Shown one piece after another: positions 1 to 6,348 of a DNA stretch of 59,091 bases (position 1 is the stretch's first letter; the number at the start of each line of letters is the position of its first letter). The notes under the pieces are model-generated. The model was not told where the DNA came from. It made no database searches and saw only the letters and a list, made by a program, of their open reading frames with translations. The DNA comes from an uncultured Prevotella sp. (GTDB lineage Bacteria; Bacteroidota; Bacteroidia; Bacteroidales; Bacteroidaceae), in contig CALUMB010000006.1 in assembly GCA_944321645.1 (NCBI GenBank), positions 1 through 59,091 on the forward strand, read 5' to 3'. Both the position numbers and the translations under genes were made by a program.

Positions 1-2
1 CC

Positions 3-248
3 GTTAAAAGCGTGAAGCTCGATTTTGTGGAAAAGATAGAAAAATCGTTGGGCATAGACCTTCCCATGCCGCGAGGCAACACAGCCACGGCAAATGGCGA
101 AATGTCTGTTGCAGCCATAAACAGCAGTGTATCAATGGGTAACAAAGATATGCTCGCCGAAAGGGTCAAGTATCTTGAAGAGCTTCTTGCCGAAAAGGAG
201 CGCACGATTCAAATCCTCATGGGAAAACTAAACATTAACGAAAGTTAA
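3..248 (+). CDS. C-terminal part of a phage HTH-type regulator (partial)
   Basis: The reading frame is open from the left edge and ends with TAA at 246-248, so only the last ~82 residues are present. They contain a Gly/Asn/Ser-rich linker followed by a leucine-zipper-like helix (MLAERVKYLEELLAEKER and onward). This is the usual tail of Bacteroidetes XRE-type regulators, in which a helix-turn-helix at the N-terminus is joined to a dimerising coiled coil. The DNA-binding half lies outside the window, so a repressor role is inferred from this architecture and from the position at the edge of a prophage early region. The next ORF can start on an ATG overlapping this stop codon. Confidence 0.6.
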   Translation, partial: VKSVKLDFVEKIEKSLGIDLPMPRGNTATANGEMSVAAINSSVSMGNKDMLAERVKYLEELLAEKERTIQILMGKLNINES

Positions 249-283
249 TGAAATTGGTTGCATTTTTCTGTATAACCCATATT

Positions 284-529
284 ATGATAAAAACAAAATT
301 AAATGGGGATTATTTGTTAAAAAATTTTCCCGTAGTGAAAAAGCCAGTGATACCAGACACGCTGTTGCAGATTCCGCATGGAAAGACGGTGCGGTTCAGT
401 TGCGGCGAGATAGGGTCGATGGGGTCTGTCCGTTCGGCTGCGTGCAGGCTCAACCAGAGGCTGGGCCGTGAGGAGTTCACCGTCACGCCGCTGCATAATG
501 GGGCGATGTTCGACGTAAAGCGTGCATAA
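284..529 (+). CDS. small basic phage protein, possibly DNA-binding
   Basis: An 81-residue protein from ATG 284; an in-frame ATG at 248 overlaps the previous stop and would add 12 residues. I prefer 284 because the added residues (KLVAFFCITHI) look unlike the rest. The centre contains GEIGSMGSVRSAACRLNQR, a Ser/Arg-rich helical stretch that could be a winged-helix or HTH recognition segment, followed by a short beta-like tail. I do not recognise the family. It sits 21 bp before the next gene in the early cluster and may be a small regulator. Function is not assigned. Confidence 0.5.
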   Translation: MIKTKLNGDYLLKNFPVVKKPVIPDTLLQIPHGKTVRFSCGEIGSMGSVRSAACRLNQRLGREEFTVTPLHNGAMFDVKRA

Positions 530-550
530 CCTGCAAAAGAAAGTAAGGAC

Positions 551-892
551 ATGGAGATAAGGATGCAATTCGACGAGCTGTGCCGCATGCTGTCCGACTA
601 CGTGCAGGTGGGATACATGGAGGCCGTCAGGGCCTACGAGCCGACGCGGGACAGGGTAAGGCAGACGGAGGTGAAGGCGTGGCTGAAGTTCATGCACGCC
701 GACATGGAGCTTTTCCGCAAGCTGGAGAAGCGCGGCGACATCAAGGCGCGGAGGATAGGCAAGGCCGTCAACTCGCCGCTCTATTACTCCAAGCGAGAGA
801 TAAAGCAGGCCATGGCCTCCGTCGGGATGCTACGCACCGTCAACGACTATGGCCACCCCACCCGACAGCCAAATGCCACGCAACGGGATTGA
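551..892 (+). CDS. small phage protein with excisionase/HTH-like C-terminus
   Basis: A 113-residue protein. The N-terminal ~60 residues are helical (DELCRMLSDYVQVGYMEAV, then KAWLKFMHADMELFRKLE). The second half contains KRGDIKARRIGKAVNSPLYY followed by SKREIKQAM, a pattern resembling the winged HTH of Bacteroidetes excisionase-like orphans, where a short recognition helix is followed by a strand pair. Reading starts at ATG 551; ATG 563 (MQFDELC) is an alternative. It belongs to the early small-gene cluster with 284-529. A DNA-binding or excisionase role is plausible but not demonstrated. Confidence 0.6.
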   Translation: MEIRMQFDELCRMLSDYVQVGYMEAVRAYEPTRDRVRQTEVKAWLKFMHADMELFRKLEKRGDIKARRIGKAVNSPLYYSKREIKQAMASVGMLRTVNDYGHPTRQPNATQRD

Positions 893-924
893 ATACATAA
901 TTACACATTGCAAATGGATTTCCG

Positions 925-963
925 CCCGCCGGAAACTTGTGAAAGCGGTACGGCGGGATTTTA
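925..963 (+). terminator. candidate terminator after the 551-892 gene
   Basis: CCCGCCG at 925-931 is complementary to CGGCGGG at 951-957, with a 19-nt loop, and is followed by ATTTTAG. The stem is strong but the loop is long and the T run is only four bases, so it is a weak intrinsic terminator at best. The rest of 893-1081 holds no gene I can support. A perfect Bacteroidetes-type -7 element (TATCTTTG) lies on the minus strand at 980-987, pointing back through this hairpin. Confidence 0.35.
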
Positions 964-1081
964 GAGACCAAGGCAGCTGCAAAGATAGCGAAAAAATTTG
1001 ATGTTTTGGCGAACTTTCAATCAATGCCGCCACCGGCCTCTCCTTTAAGTCACACGAGAATAAACAAGAAAACAGGAACAA

Positions 1082-1402
1082 ATGAACAGACCACAAGATA
1101 TATGCGCCACATTCGTAGGTGAATGGGAATGCCTTTCGGTTGACGTGGAGAAAGTGCAAGCGGTCAAAATAGAGGATATGCGCAAAAGAGGTAATCTCAT
1201 CTACCGACCGCTCACAAAGGAAGAAAAACTGGAGGCCATAAGCCTGTCGCTCCGCTATGGCTCAAGAGGAATATTGTACTGGGCTTTCAAGTCTCTTATC
1301 CTTTGGTGGACGAAAGACTTATATCCCCAACAAGGAGGCCCGGAGAAACCCTCCTCAAATTTCACGAGGATGTTCCCGTCCTTAAAACTTAGGCGGCACT
1401 GA
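1082..1402 (+). CDS. hypothetical small protein (uncertain)
   Basis: A 106-residue ORF preceded by an A-rich leader with GGAACA just before the ATG. The first ~60 residues (MNRPQDICATFVGEWECLSV onward, ending near LTKEEKLEAISLSLRYGS) look like a normal protein. The remainder is antisense to the better-looking ORF at 1255-1497 and looks random. Possibly the true protein is shorter and its end was lost, or the two genes overlap tail to tail. No family recognised. Treat as uncertain. Confidence 0.35.
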   Translation: MNRPQDICATFVGEWECLSVDVEKVQAVKIEDMRKRGNLIYRPLTKEEKLEAISLSLRYGSRGILYWAFKSLILWWTKDLYPQQGGPEKPSSNFTRMFPSLKLRRH

Positions 1403-1497
1403 TGCAGTCCGCCGCAATCTGGGCATTGCATGGCATTAGCCTCACGTTCCAACGCCCCCAAGCGCTCATTCAACTCATTGAAATCATGCATAATCAT
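1255..1497 (-). CDS. small zinc-ribbon-like protein
   Basis: An 80-residue protein on the opposite strand to its neighbours. An N-terminal helix (FNELNERLGALEREANAM) leads into a CPDCGG knuckle followed by HQC, which together could hold a metal ion as a small zinc ribbon, then a strand-rich stretch. The codon content reads as real protein. A near-consensus -7 promoter element lies ~22 bp upstream of its ATG at 1519-1526, which supports separate expression. It overlaps the end of the doubtful plus-strand ORF 1082-1402. Function unknown. Confidence 0.5.
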   Translation of the reverse strand: MIMHDFNELNERLGALEREANAMQCPDCGGLHQCRLSFKDGNILVKFEEGFSGPPCWGYKSFVHQRIRDLKAQYNIPLEP

Positions 1498-1518
1498 TAA
1501 TCTTTAAAGTTGGCACTG

Positions 1519-1526
1519 CAAAATTA
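1519..1526 (-). promoter_or_regulatory. candidate -7 promoter element (TAATTTTG) for 1255-1497
   Basis: On the minus strand this reads TAATTTTG, a match to the Bacteroidetes -7 consensus TAnnTTTG. It is placed ~22 bp before the ATG of the zinc-ribbon-like ORF. A good TTTG -33 box is not visible, so strength is uncertain. Confidence 0.4.
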
Positions 1527-1606
1527 ATGATTCTCCCGCGAAGACACGCCTTCCAAGCCCGGCTGAGCTTACCGGGGCGGGAACCAAACAATAAAAAAAG
1601 GAAACT

Positions 1607-1801
1607 ATGGACAAGACATTAGCAACCGTACAACTGATCATGGCCGCAATGGTGTTCCTGTGCGCCACGGCCGGCGTCGTGTGCCACATCGCGCAGGGCC
1701 ACATCACTTCCGTATTCGGCTATCTCGTGAACTTCGCGTTCATCTACCTGTCGTGGGCGCTGCTCCGCATTTCCTACAAGGAGCTGCGCGAAAACCGTTA
1801 A
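1607..1801 (+). CDS. small two-helix membrane protein
   Basis: A 64-residue protein with two hydrophobic segments: roughly residues 6-25 (VQLIMAAMVFLCATAGVVC) and 33-53 (ITSVFGYLVNFAFIYLSWAL), ending in a charged tail (YKELRENR). AAAGGAAAC lies directly upstream of the ATG as a ribosome-binding site. It is in the early region, not the lysis cassette, so an inner-membrane accessory or superinfection-exclusion role is possible. This is inferred only from size, topology and position. No family recognised. Confidence 0.6.
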   Translation: MDKTLATVQLIMAAMVFLCATAGVVCHIAQGHITSVFGYLVNFAFIYLSWALLRISYKELRENR

Positions 1802-1813
1802 AGTCACGCAGCC

Positions 1814-2086
1814 ATGCTCACCCTCGATTTTTCAGACAAGTCAGTCAGCTACGTGACATTCGTCCGGGATGTCGCCGCAGAGGTTGTCCGCCAGCTCAAA
1901 GCCCAACGCGACGAGCCTGTGATGGTCAGCCAAAATAAGGCATACGCCATGTTCGGGCGAGGGAACGTAGACCGTTGGCGCAAGCAGGGCAAGGTCAATC
2001 CTTGCAAACGCCCCGGAAAGCTGGAATACTTCGTGGCCGAATTGAGGGAGGCCCAGCGCAGGCAGCAGGACTATTTCGACGTATAG
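1814..2086 (+). CDS. excisionase-like DNA-binding protein
   Basis: A 90-residue protein starting 12 bp after the membrane protein. The segment VSQNKAYAMFGRGNVDRWRK followed by KVNPCKRPGKLEY has the helix-helix-strand layout of the MerR-like winged HTH seen in Bacteroidetes excisionase-like orphans: a conserved start of the first helix, GRGNVDRW as recognition helix and RPGK as wing. It may act as an excisionase or a small transcriptional regulator. The integrase is at the far end of the window, so partnership with it is not shown. Confidence 0.6.
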   Translation: MLTLDFSDKSVSYVTFVRDVAAEVVRQLKAQRDEPVMVSQNKAYAMFGRGNVDRWRKQGKVNPCKRPGKLEYFVAELREAQRRQQDYFDV

Positions 2087-2177
2087 GCCAAAGCCTTCGG
2101 GTTGAATCGTGTATTTTCATTTCATACTTTAGTTTTCTGTACAATTAGAGAGTTTTTCATCTGAGTGTTTCAAACCA

Positions 2178-2209
2178 GGCTCCGCCCACCCGCGAGGGCA
2201 GGCGGAGCC
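2178..2209 (+). ncRNA. strong GNRA-capped hairpin, first element of a structured RNA block
   Basis: GGCTCCGCC at 2178-2186 pairs perfectly with GGCGGAGCC at 2201-2209. After a 2x2 internal loop (CA/CA) there is a further CCC/GGG stem at 2189-2191 and 2196-2198, capped by GCGA, a GNRA tetraloop. No T run follows, so it is not an intrinsic terminator. It is the first of several structures between the small DNA-binding gene and recT (gene-free stretch 2087-2428), all transcribed toward recT if transcribed at all. Confidence 0.5.
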
Positions 2210-2213
2210 AACA

Positions 2214-2306
2214 GGGGGCGAAGGGCGCGGCGCCGCAGCCATAAGCTGTCGTCAGGCGCGGCGCCGCGCGGCCTCGCAGGGAGTTCGAGCCTCCCCGCCC
2301 CCACCA
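2214..2306 (+). ncRNA. tRNA-like structure with CCA end (non-canonical tRNA)
   Basis: The 5' end GGGGGCG (2214-2220) pairs with CGCCCCC (2296-2302), followed by A and an encoded CCA (2304-2306). A T-arm is clear: GGGAG/CTCCC (2279-2283, 2291-2295) with loop TTCGAGC. The middle is not a normal tRNA: instead of D and anticodon arms there are two copies of the 13-mer GGCGCGGCGCCGC (2224-2236 and 2255-2267) that can pair to form one long GC stem. A short AGC-CATAA-GCT hairpin sits at its tip. No canonical D loop or U33 anticodon loop is visible. It may be a decayed tRNA or a dedicated tRNA mimic. Tools might report it as an undetermined tRNA. Confidence 0.5.
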
Positions 2307-2341
2307 CCAAGCCGGGGATGGCAGGCCGGAAAGACGGCCAC

Positions 2342-2388
2342 GGGGGCGGCACCGGGTGCCACGGCGGGGTTCGACTCCCCCGCCCCCA
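2342..2388 (+). ncRNA. second, minimal tRNA-like minihelix before recT
   Basis: The same acceptor sequence GGGGGCG (2342-2348) pairs with CGCCCCC (2381-2387). A T-arm GGGG/CCCC with loop TTCGACT (2370-2376) abuts it, and a small hairpin GCAC-CGG-GTGC replaces both the D and anticodon arms. The 3' end reads ACA, not CCA. An extra hairpin GGCCG/CGGCC (2324-2328, 2335-2339) precedes it. Sharing an acceptor stem with the 2214-2306 element argues for duplication or common function. The recT start codon lies ~40 bp downstream, so the block forms the recT leader. Confidence 0.45.
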
Positions 2389-2428
2389 CAAAAAAAACAT
2401 TCATTCACTAAAAAAGAAAGGACAGCTT

Positions 2429-3385
2429 ATGGACAATCAAGAAACATTAAACCAAGCGCAAGCCATCCAGTCGCTAAAAGCCACCGACGTAATCCGCAAC
2501 GACTACGTGCGCCAGCAATTCATCAACGTGTACAACGCCATCTGGAAGGAAGGCGGCGAGGCCGCCTACGAGCGCGAGGCCATGTACTTCAACAACCAGC
2601 TCCGCGACAGCGAGAACCTGCGCAAGTGCACCGGCATGTCCGTGTTCTTCGCCTTCATCGACCTCGCCGTCCGCGGCCTCACGCTCGAGCCGGGCGCACA
2701 GGCACTGTGCTACCTCCTGCCACGCAGCTACTGCATAGGCAAGAACGCCCAAGGGCAAAACGTCTACGAGAAACGCTGCAACCTCACCATCTCCGGCTAC
2801 GGCGAGCTGGTGCTCCGAGCCAAGGCCGGGCAGATTCTCCACGCCGACAACCCCGTGATCGTCTACGAGGGCGACGGATTCGAGTTCGGCGAGAAGGACG
2901 GCCGCAAGTACGTCAACTACTGCTGCCGCATACCACGCCAGTCCAACCGCATCATCGCCTGCTTCCTGAAAATCACCCGCCCGGACGGCACGGTCGACTA
3001 CTCCGTGATGACCGAGCACGACTGGAAACGCCTCTCCGACTTCTCCGCCAAGGCAAACCGCTATTGGGACGGCCACCAGTGGGTCGAGAAGGCAAACACG
3101 CTATACTCGTCGCTCGAAGGGCAGATCGACACGGGCTTCCTCAAGGCCAAGTGCATCAAGCACGCCTTCAAGACCTACCCCAAGATTGCCATCGGCAAGG
3201 GAACGCAGCTCGAAAGCGAGGTCATTGAAGAAAACAGCCAGCCCGAAACGCCCTTCGACCCCTACGGCGGCATGGCCGGTGGAGGAGGGCCCACGCCGCA
3301 GGAAGAAAAATCCTTCGCAGCCCCTGCGGACACATCGGCAGGGGTGACGGTAGGCGCAGCGGCAGGCAGCGACGACTGCTTCTGA
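2429..3385 (+). CDS. recT: RecT-family single-strand annealing protein
   Basis: A 318-residue protein from ATG 2429, preceded by AAAGAAAGGAC. A longer frame from 2165 exists but would translate the structured RNA block, so I reject it. The core around residues 60-230 (SVFFAFIDLAVRGLTLEPG, NLTISGYGELVLRAKAG, LKAKCIKHAFKTYPKIA) matches the RecT/Bet-type annealase layout, with the LxxGYxGxxxLA-like strand and the closing K/R-rich helix. The C-terminal ~50 residues are Gly/Pro/Ala-rich and probably disordered, ending DDCF, an acidic-aromatic tip like those that bind partner proteins. It anneals complementary DNA during phage recombination, together with the exonuclease encoded two genes downstream. 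Confidence 0.85.
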   Translation: MDNQETLNQAQAIQSLKATDVIRNDYVRQQFINVYNAIWKEGGEAAYEREAMYFNNQLRDSENLRKCTGMSVFFAFIDLAVRGLTLEPGAQALCYLLPRSYCIGKNAQGQNVYEKRCNLTISGYGELVLRAKAGQILHADNPVIVYEGDGFEFGEKDGRKYVNYCCRIPRQSNRIIACFLKITRPDGTVDYSVMTEHDWKRLSDFSAKANRYWDGHQWVEKANTLYSSLEGQIDTGFLKAKCIKHAFKTYPKIAIGKGTQLESEVIEENSQPETPFDPYGGMAGGGGPTPQEEKSFAAPADTSAGVTVGAAAGSDDCF

Positions 3386-3394
3386 CCGCACGCC

Positions 3395-4723
3395 ATGCCG
3401 CAACGGGAATGCCGGGAATGCCCGGGAAGCCATGCCGCCATCAACGGGCTTTTCTGCCGGCAGCTAAACAAATATGTACAATACGAGGCCATGCCCCCAT
3501 GCAGGCCCCGGCAAAACGACGACAACATGAACAACAACCAACTGGCCATCATCCGGCCCGAAAACATACAGGCCATCGTACAGGCCGCCCCGCAGTCATA
3601 CAACGACAACAAGAACTCCCACGACCGCTGCGTCAGCTTCGGCCAAGGCATACTCAACGCCATCAAGGAGCATGGCATGGACGACGAACTCGACCGGCAG
3701 GCAGCCGCATTCATCGACAAGGCCCGCCGCACGGTGAAAGTGATGAACGAACGCCGCTCCCCCGTCACCAAGCTCTTCGACGAGGTGCGCACGGCCTTCA
3801 CCACCCTGGAAAACGAGATTGACCCCGCCAAGCCCGGCACCGTAGCATACGACCTCCAGCAGTTGCGCAACCAGCACGCCGCCAAGAAACGCGCCGAGCA
3901 AGAGCGGCGCCTGCGCGAGGAGATGGCACGCCGCCAGGCAGAGGAAGCCCGCCGCAAGTACCGCATGGACGTCGAGGACGACTTCCGCCGGCAGTACAGC
4001 CGCTTCGAGGACGAATCACTGCACGCGCTCCACACAATAGACAGCGGCGTCACCCTCGAAACCTACGCCGAGGCCATGCAACGCCTGCAGGCATTCCCAA
4101 GGCAGCTGCCCGAAGCGTGGGTGGACGCGCGGCAGCCTTCGGTGCCGATTCCGTGCGGCCTGGCGCAAGAAGAAGCCGCCGCCGTCGTGGCCAAGGCCAG
4201 GGAGAAGCTGCGCACGCAGCTGCGCGAGCAATACGAGTTCCTGGTCACCGAGACGCTCCAGGCACTCATCGACCGCATGCCCTCCAAGAAGGCCAACCTC
4301 GAAAAGATAGCGCAAGCCAGCGCCGAGGAAGCCGCCCGGATAAAGGCCGAGATGGAAGCCCGCCAGTCTGCCGAAGCCGAACGCGCCGAGAAAGAACGTG
4401 CCGAACGCGAGGCCGAGGAAAAGCGCAAGGCCGAGCTGGAGCGCAAGGCCGCCGAAATGGCCTCGCTCTTCGACGGCCAGGCAACCGCTTCAGCCTGCCA
4501 GACCAAGGCCAAGGTCACCAAGCGAATCAGCCTCCTCAACCCCGAAGGCATCATGCCCGTCATCTCCCTGTGGTGGAGCAAGGAGGGATGCACACTCTCC
4601 GTCGAGCAGCTTTCAAAGATGTTCAAGAAGCAAATCGCCTTCTGCGAGAAACTGGCAAACAAGGACGAGGTGCTCATCCAACATGAGAGCGTGGAATATG
4701 TGGACGAAGTAAAGGCGAAGTGA
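3395..4723 (+). CDS. coiled-coil protein encoded between RecT and the exonuclease
   Basis: A 442-residue ORF starting 9 bp after recT. Residues 1-40 form a Cys-rich unit (CREC, then GLFC, then MPPC) that could bind zinc. From MNNNQLAIIRPENIQ (ATG 3529) the rest resembles phage proteins found beside RecT in Gram-positive and Bacteroidetes phages (DUF1351-like): a helical domain, then long coiled coils at roughly residues 155-190 and 305-365 (EARQSAEAERAEKERAEREA and similar), then a compact C-terminal domain (ISLLNPEGIMPVISLWWSKE). Translation could start at 3395 or 3529; the Cys-rich part may once have been a separate small gene. It probably helps load or couple the recombinases, by position only. 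Confidence 0.65.
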   Translation: MPQRECRECPGSHAAINGLFCRQLNKYVQYEAMPPCRPRQNDDNMNNNQLAIIRPENIQAIVQAAPQSYNDNKNSHDRCVSFGQGILNAIKEHGMDDELDRQAAAFIDKARRTVKVMNERRSPVTKLFDEVRTAFTTLENEIDPAKPGTVAYDLQQLRNQHAAKKRAEQERRLREEMARRQAEEARRKYRMDVEDDFRRQYSRFEDESLHALHTIDSGVTLETYAEAMQRLQAFPRQLPEAWVDARQPSVPIPCGLAQEEAAAVVAKAREKLRTQLREQYEFLVTETLQALIDRMPSKKANLEKIAQASAEEAARIKAEMEARQSAEAERAEKERAEREAEEKRKAELERKAAEMASLFDGQATASACQTKAKVTKRISLLNPEGIMPVISLWWSKEGCTLSVEQLSKMFKKQIAFCEKLANKDEVLIQHESVEYVDEVKAK

Positions 4724-4771
4724 AAATAAGGCTTATAGGACAGACAGGACAATAGGCAGCCACGAGACATA

Positions 4772-4799
4772 CTTTCTTAATTCTTAATTTTTAATTCTT
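4772..4799 (+). repeat. degenerate TTAATTCTT heptamer/nonamer repeat
   Basis: The 28 bases before the exonuclease start consist of near-identical TTCTTAATT units. Similar stretches precede or follow genes at 5571-5592 (AACTCTTAACTCTTAACC) and 8629-8645. They leave the start codon directly downstream with no Shine-Dalgarno sequence, and resemble the low-complexity spacers of Bacteroidales genomes. Confidence 0.6.
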
Positions 4800-5588
4800 A
4801 TGGGCAACCCAGATGAATACTACAACCGCCCCGAGGTTTCCAACTCCGACCTCACAGCCCTGCGCGACATCCTCCACCCACGCCAGCAGCTCGGCGACCG
4901 CGAGGCGGCGTTCCGTTTCGGCACGTTGGTCGATGCGCTCATCACCGAACCGGCTCGTGTGGACTACTACCGGCAGACCGTGGACGACGTGCAATATACT
5001 GACGAGGAGTTTCTCCACGCCAAGGAAATGCAACGCTCCCTGCGCATGGAGGCGCGCCGCGACCAGTTCCTGGCCAACGTGCTCGAACTGGCCGACACGC
5101 AACGTTTCATGGTGAACCACGGGCAGGTGTTCACTTATTGCGAATACCCATTCTTCCTCGACACACGTTGCAAGTGGGATTGGTTCCTTTCCCCATTCGG
5201 ATTCGGCGGCGACCTTAAGACCACCTTCGCCAGCTCGCAGGCCGAGTTCGACGAGGCCGTCGACTTCTTCGACTGGGACCGCTCCCGTGCGTGGTACATG
5301 GACATCGCCGGAAGCCAGCGCGATTTCATCTACGCCATCAGCAAGAAGAATTGCCGCGTGTTCAAGAAGTTCATCAACCGTGGCGACGTAATCTACAACC
5401 GTGGCCGCGAGAAGTACGAGGAACTGGCATTCCAATGGTGGCTGCTCACGCCTAAAGCCCCTCTCCCCGCTCTCCCCGGTGGGGAGAGAGCCGCGGACGC
5501 CACACGGCGGGGCTGTCCGTCGGGCGCAGCTGCCCCCTCTCCACAGGAGAGGGCGGGGGGAGAGGCTTCCTTAACTCTTAACTCTTAA
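4800..5588 (+). CDS. RecE-like PD-(D/E)XK exonuclease
   Basis: A 262-residue protein. The N-terminus YNRPEVSNSDLTALRD and FGTLVDALI are typical of RecE/exonuclease VIII-type phage nucleases. The catalytic core shows EYPFFLDT, then KWDWF, then GGDLKTT, giving the acidic residues and the D-x-K signature of the PD-(D/E)XK fold near residues 113-141. A conserved DRSRAWYMD follows with QRDFIYAI. It should digest one strand of linear duplex DNA to feed RecT, completing a RecET-type module. The last ~50 residues after LAFQWWLLTP are oddly Pro/Gly/Ala-rich and are encoded by intergenic-type hairpin repeats, so the ancestral stop was probably lost. Confidence 0.8.
   Translation: MGNPDEYYNRPEVSNSDLTALRDILHPRQQLGDREAAFRFGTLVDALITEPARVDYYRQTVDDVQYTDEEFLHAKEMQRSLRMEARRDQFLANVLELADTQRFMVNHGQVFTYCEYPFFLDTRCKWDWFLSPFGFGGDLKTTFASSQAEFDEAVDFFDWDRSRAWYMDIAGSQRDFIYAISKKNCRVFKKFINRGDVIYNRGREKYEELAFQWWLLTPKAPLPALPGGERAADATRRGCPSGAAAPSPQERAGGEASLTLNS
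5470..5553 (+). repeat. paired CTCTCCCC-type hairpins inside the exonuclease 3' end
   Basis: Two perfect hairpins: CTCTCCCC/GGGGAGAG at 5470-5477 and 5481-5488 with loop GGT, and CCCTCTCC/GGAGAGGG at 5535-5542 and 5546-5553 with loop ACA. Such hairpins are otherwise intergenic in this window (22344-22366, 29186-29223). Here they are translated as the tail of the exonuclease. Confidence 0.6.
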
Positions 5589-5592
5589 CCCC

Positions 5593-6030
5593 ATGGACAT
5601 CTACTGCCGCGTCACCCCCTACGGCCTTGTGCCGCTCTACGACAGCGACCACGACATGAAGCTGCGTCTGCGTGTCGGCTCCACAGTCCGCTGCCGCGTG
5701 ACGCTCCCGCGCAACTACGAGTTCCACAAGAAGTTCTTCGCCCTCGTCCGCCTCACGTTCGACAACCTGCCCCTGCCGCTCGTCGAGCGGTGGGGCATAC
5801 ACAACGCAGACGGCATGCTGCGCCGCTTCAAGCGCGACCTCGGCTATTTCTCTTCCACCGTGAACGAGGACGGCGAACGCGAGATAGCCTACCGCAGCAT
5901 CAGCTTCGCGGCCATGGACGAGGCCGACTTCGAGAGGTTCTACAACGACTGCGTAGACCTCGTGCTCCACAAGTACGTGCGCGGACTGGGCAGGGAGGAA
6001 CTTGAAGAGGAAGTTGAACGGTTTAAATGA
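5593..6030 (+). CDS. DUF1367-like phage protein
   Basis: A 145-residue protein. An N-terminal beta-rich part (YGLVPLYDSDHDMKLRLRVG) leads into RNYEFHKKFFALVRLTFDNL, the signature stretch of DUF1367 phage proteins found beside recombination genes of lambdoid and Bacteroidetes phages. The second half (KRDLGYFSSTVNEDGERE, ISFAAMDEADFERFYNDCVD) is the family's typical C-terminal helical part. The biochemical role is unknown; the genomic neighbourhood suggests DNA recombination or nucleotide metabolism. Its TGA stop lies inside the 10-bp direct repeat that flanks the MITE-like element next to it. Confidence 0.7.
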   Translation: MDIYCRVTPYGLVPLYDSDHDMKLRLRVGSTVRCRVTLPRNYEFHKKFFALVRLTFDNLPLPLVERWGIHNADGMLRRFKRDLGYFSSTVNEDGEREIAYRSISFAAMDEADFERFYNDCVDLVLHKYVRGLGREELEEEVERFK

Positions 6031-6033
6031 TTA

Positions 6034-6166
6034 TGAATGTCCACACTTAGCCAAAACAAACGGAATAAGGAAGCTAAGGGGCATACGTCCCCTGACTCCT
6101 TAGCCGGGCGCAGTGGAGCGATGACTTCCTATAACTCCTTTGAATTGGAGCTTTGCGGATATTCAA
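6034..6166. mobile_element. MITE-like element, copy 1
   Basis: The element begins TGAATGTCCACA and ends TGCGGATATTCA plus one base, giving imperfect terminal inverted repeats of ~12 bp that extend inward (CTTAGC/GAGCTTTG). An internal hairpin AGGGG-CATACGT-CCCCT lies near 6074-6090. It is flanked by an exact 10-bp direct repeat TAAATGATTA (6024-6033 and 6167-6176), as expected for a target-site duplication. It encodes no protein. Removing element and one repeat would join the DUF1367 stop directly to the next start with a 7-bp gap. Other copies: 15223-15326, 20836-20912 (truncated), 31733-31874. Confidence 0.8.
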
Positions 6167-6180
6167 TAAATGATTAAGAC

Positions 6181-6348
6181 ATGGCACAAGGCACAGCAAA
6201 ATACTATTACCGCATACACGGCAGCCACTACGACATCTGCGAAAAGGCAACGGGCCAGAGGGTAGCCGGAGAGCCCGTGTACTACAGCCGCGAGCAGGCC
6301 CGCAGGCGCGTCTACCAACTCAACGGATGGAGGTACAAGCCATGCTAA
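6181..6348 (+). CDS. small basic tyrosine-rich phage protein
   Basis: A 55-residue ORF, MAQGTAKYYYRIHGSHYDIC onward, ending RVYQLNGWRYKPC. It is rich in Tyr and Arg and has a predicted strand-strand-helix order, like many small phage orphans. It overlaps the start of the SNF2 helicase by 7 bp, so the two are translationally coupled. A GGAGG site for the helicase lies inside its end. The MITE-like copy 1 sits immediately upstream. Function unknown. Confidence 0.6.
   Translation: MAQGTAKYYYRIHGSHYDICEKATGQRVAGEPVYYSREQARRRVYQLNGWRYKPC

Noticed and set aside
317-697. Minus-strand ORFs over the first small genes
   Set aside because: Overlap two better plus-strand genes completely and have shadow-type composition.
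2214-2306. Canonical tRNA gene
   Set aside because: Acceptor, T-arm and CCA are fine, but no D-loop GG and no 7-nt anticodon loop with U33 can be drawn.
2157-2408. Minus-strand ORFs over the tRNA-like block
   Set aside because: Both are shadows of GC-rich palindromic sequence with Arg/Pro/Gly bias and no context.
2165-2428. N-terminal extension of the RecT frame
   Set aside because: It would translate the GC-rich structured RNA block as low-complexity Arg/Pro/Ala; recT has a good start at 2429 with an upstream purine-rich site.
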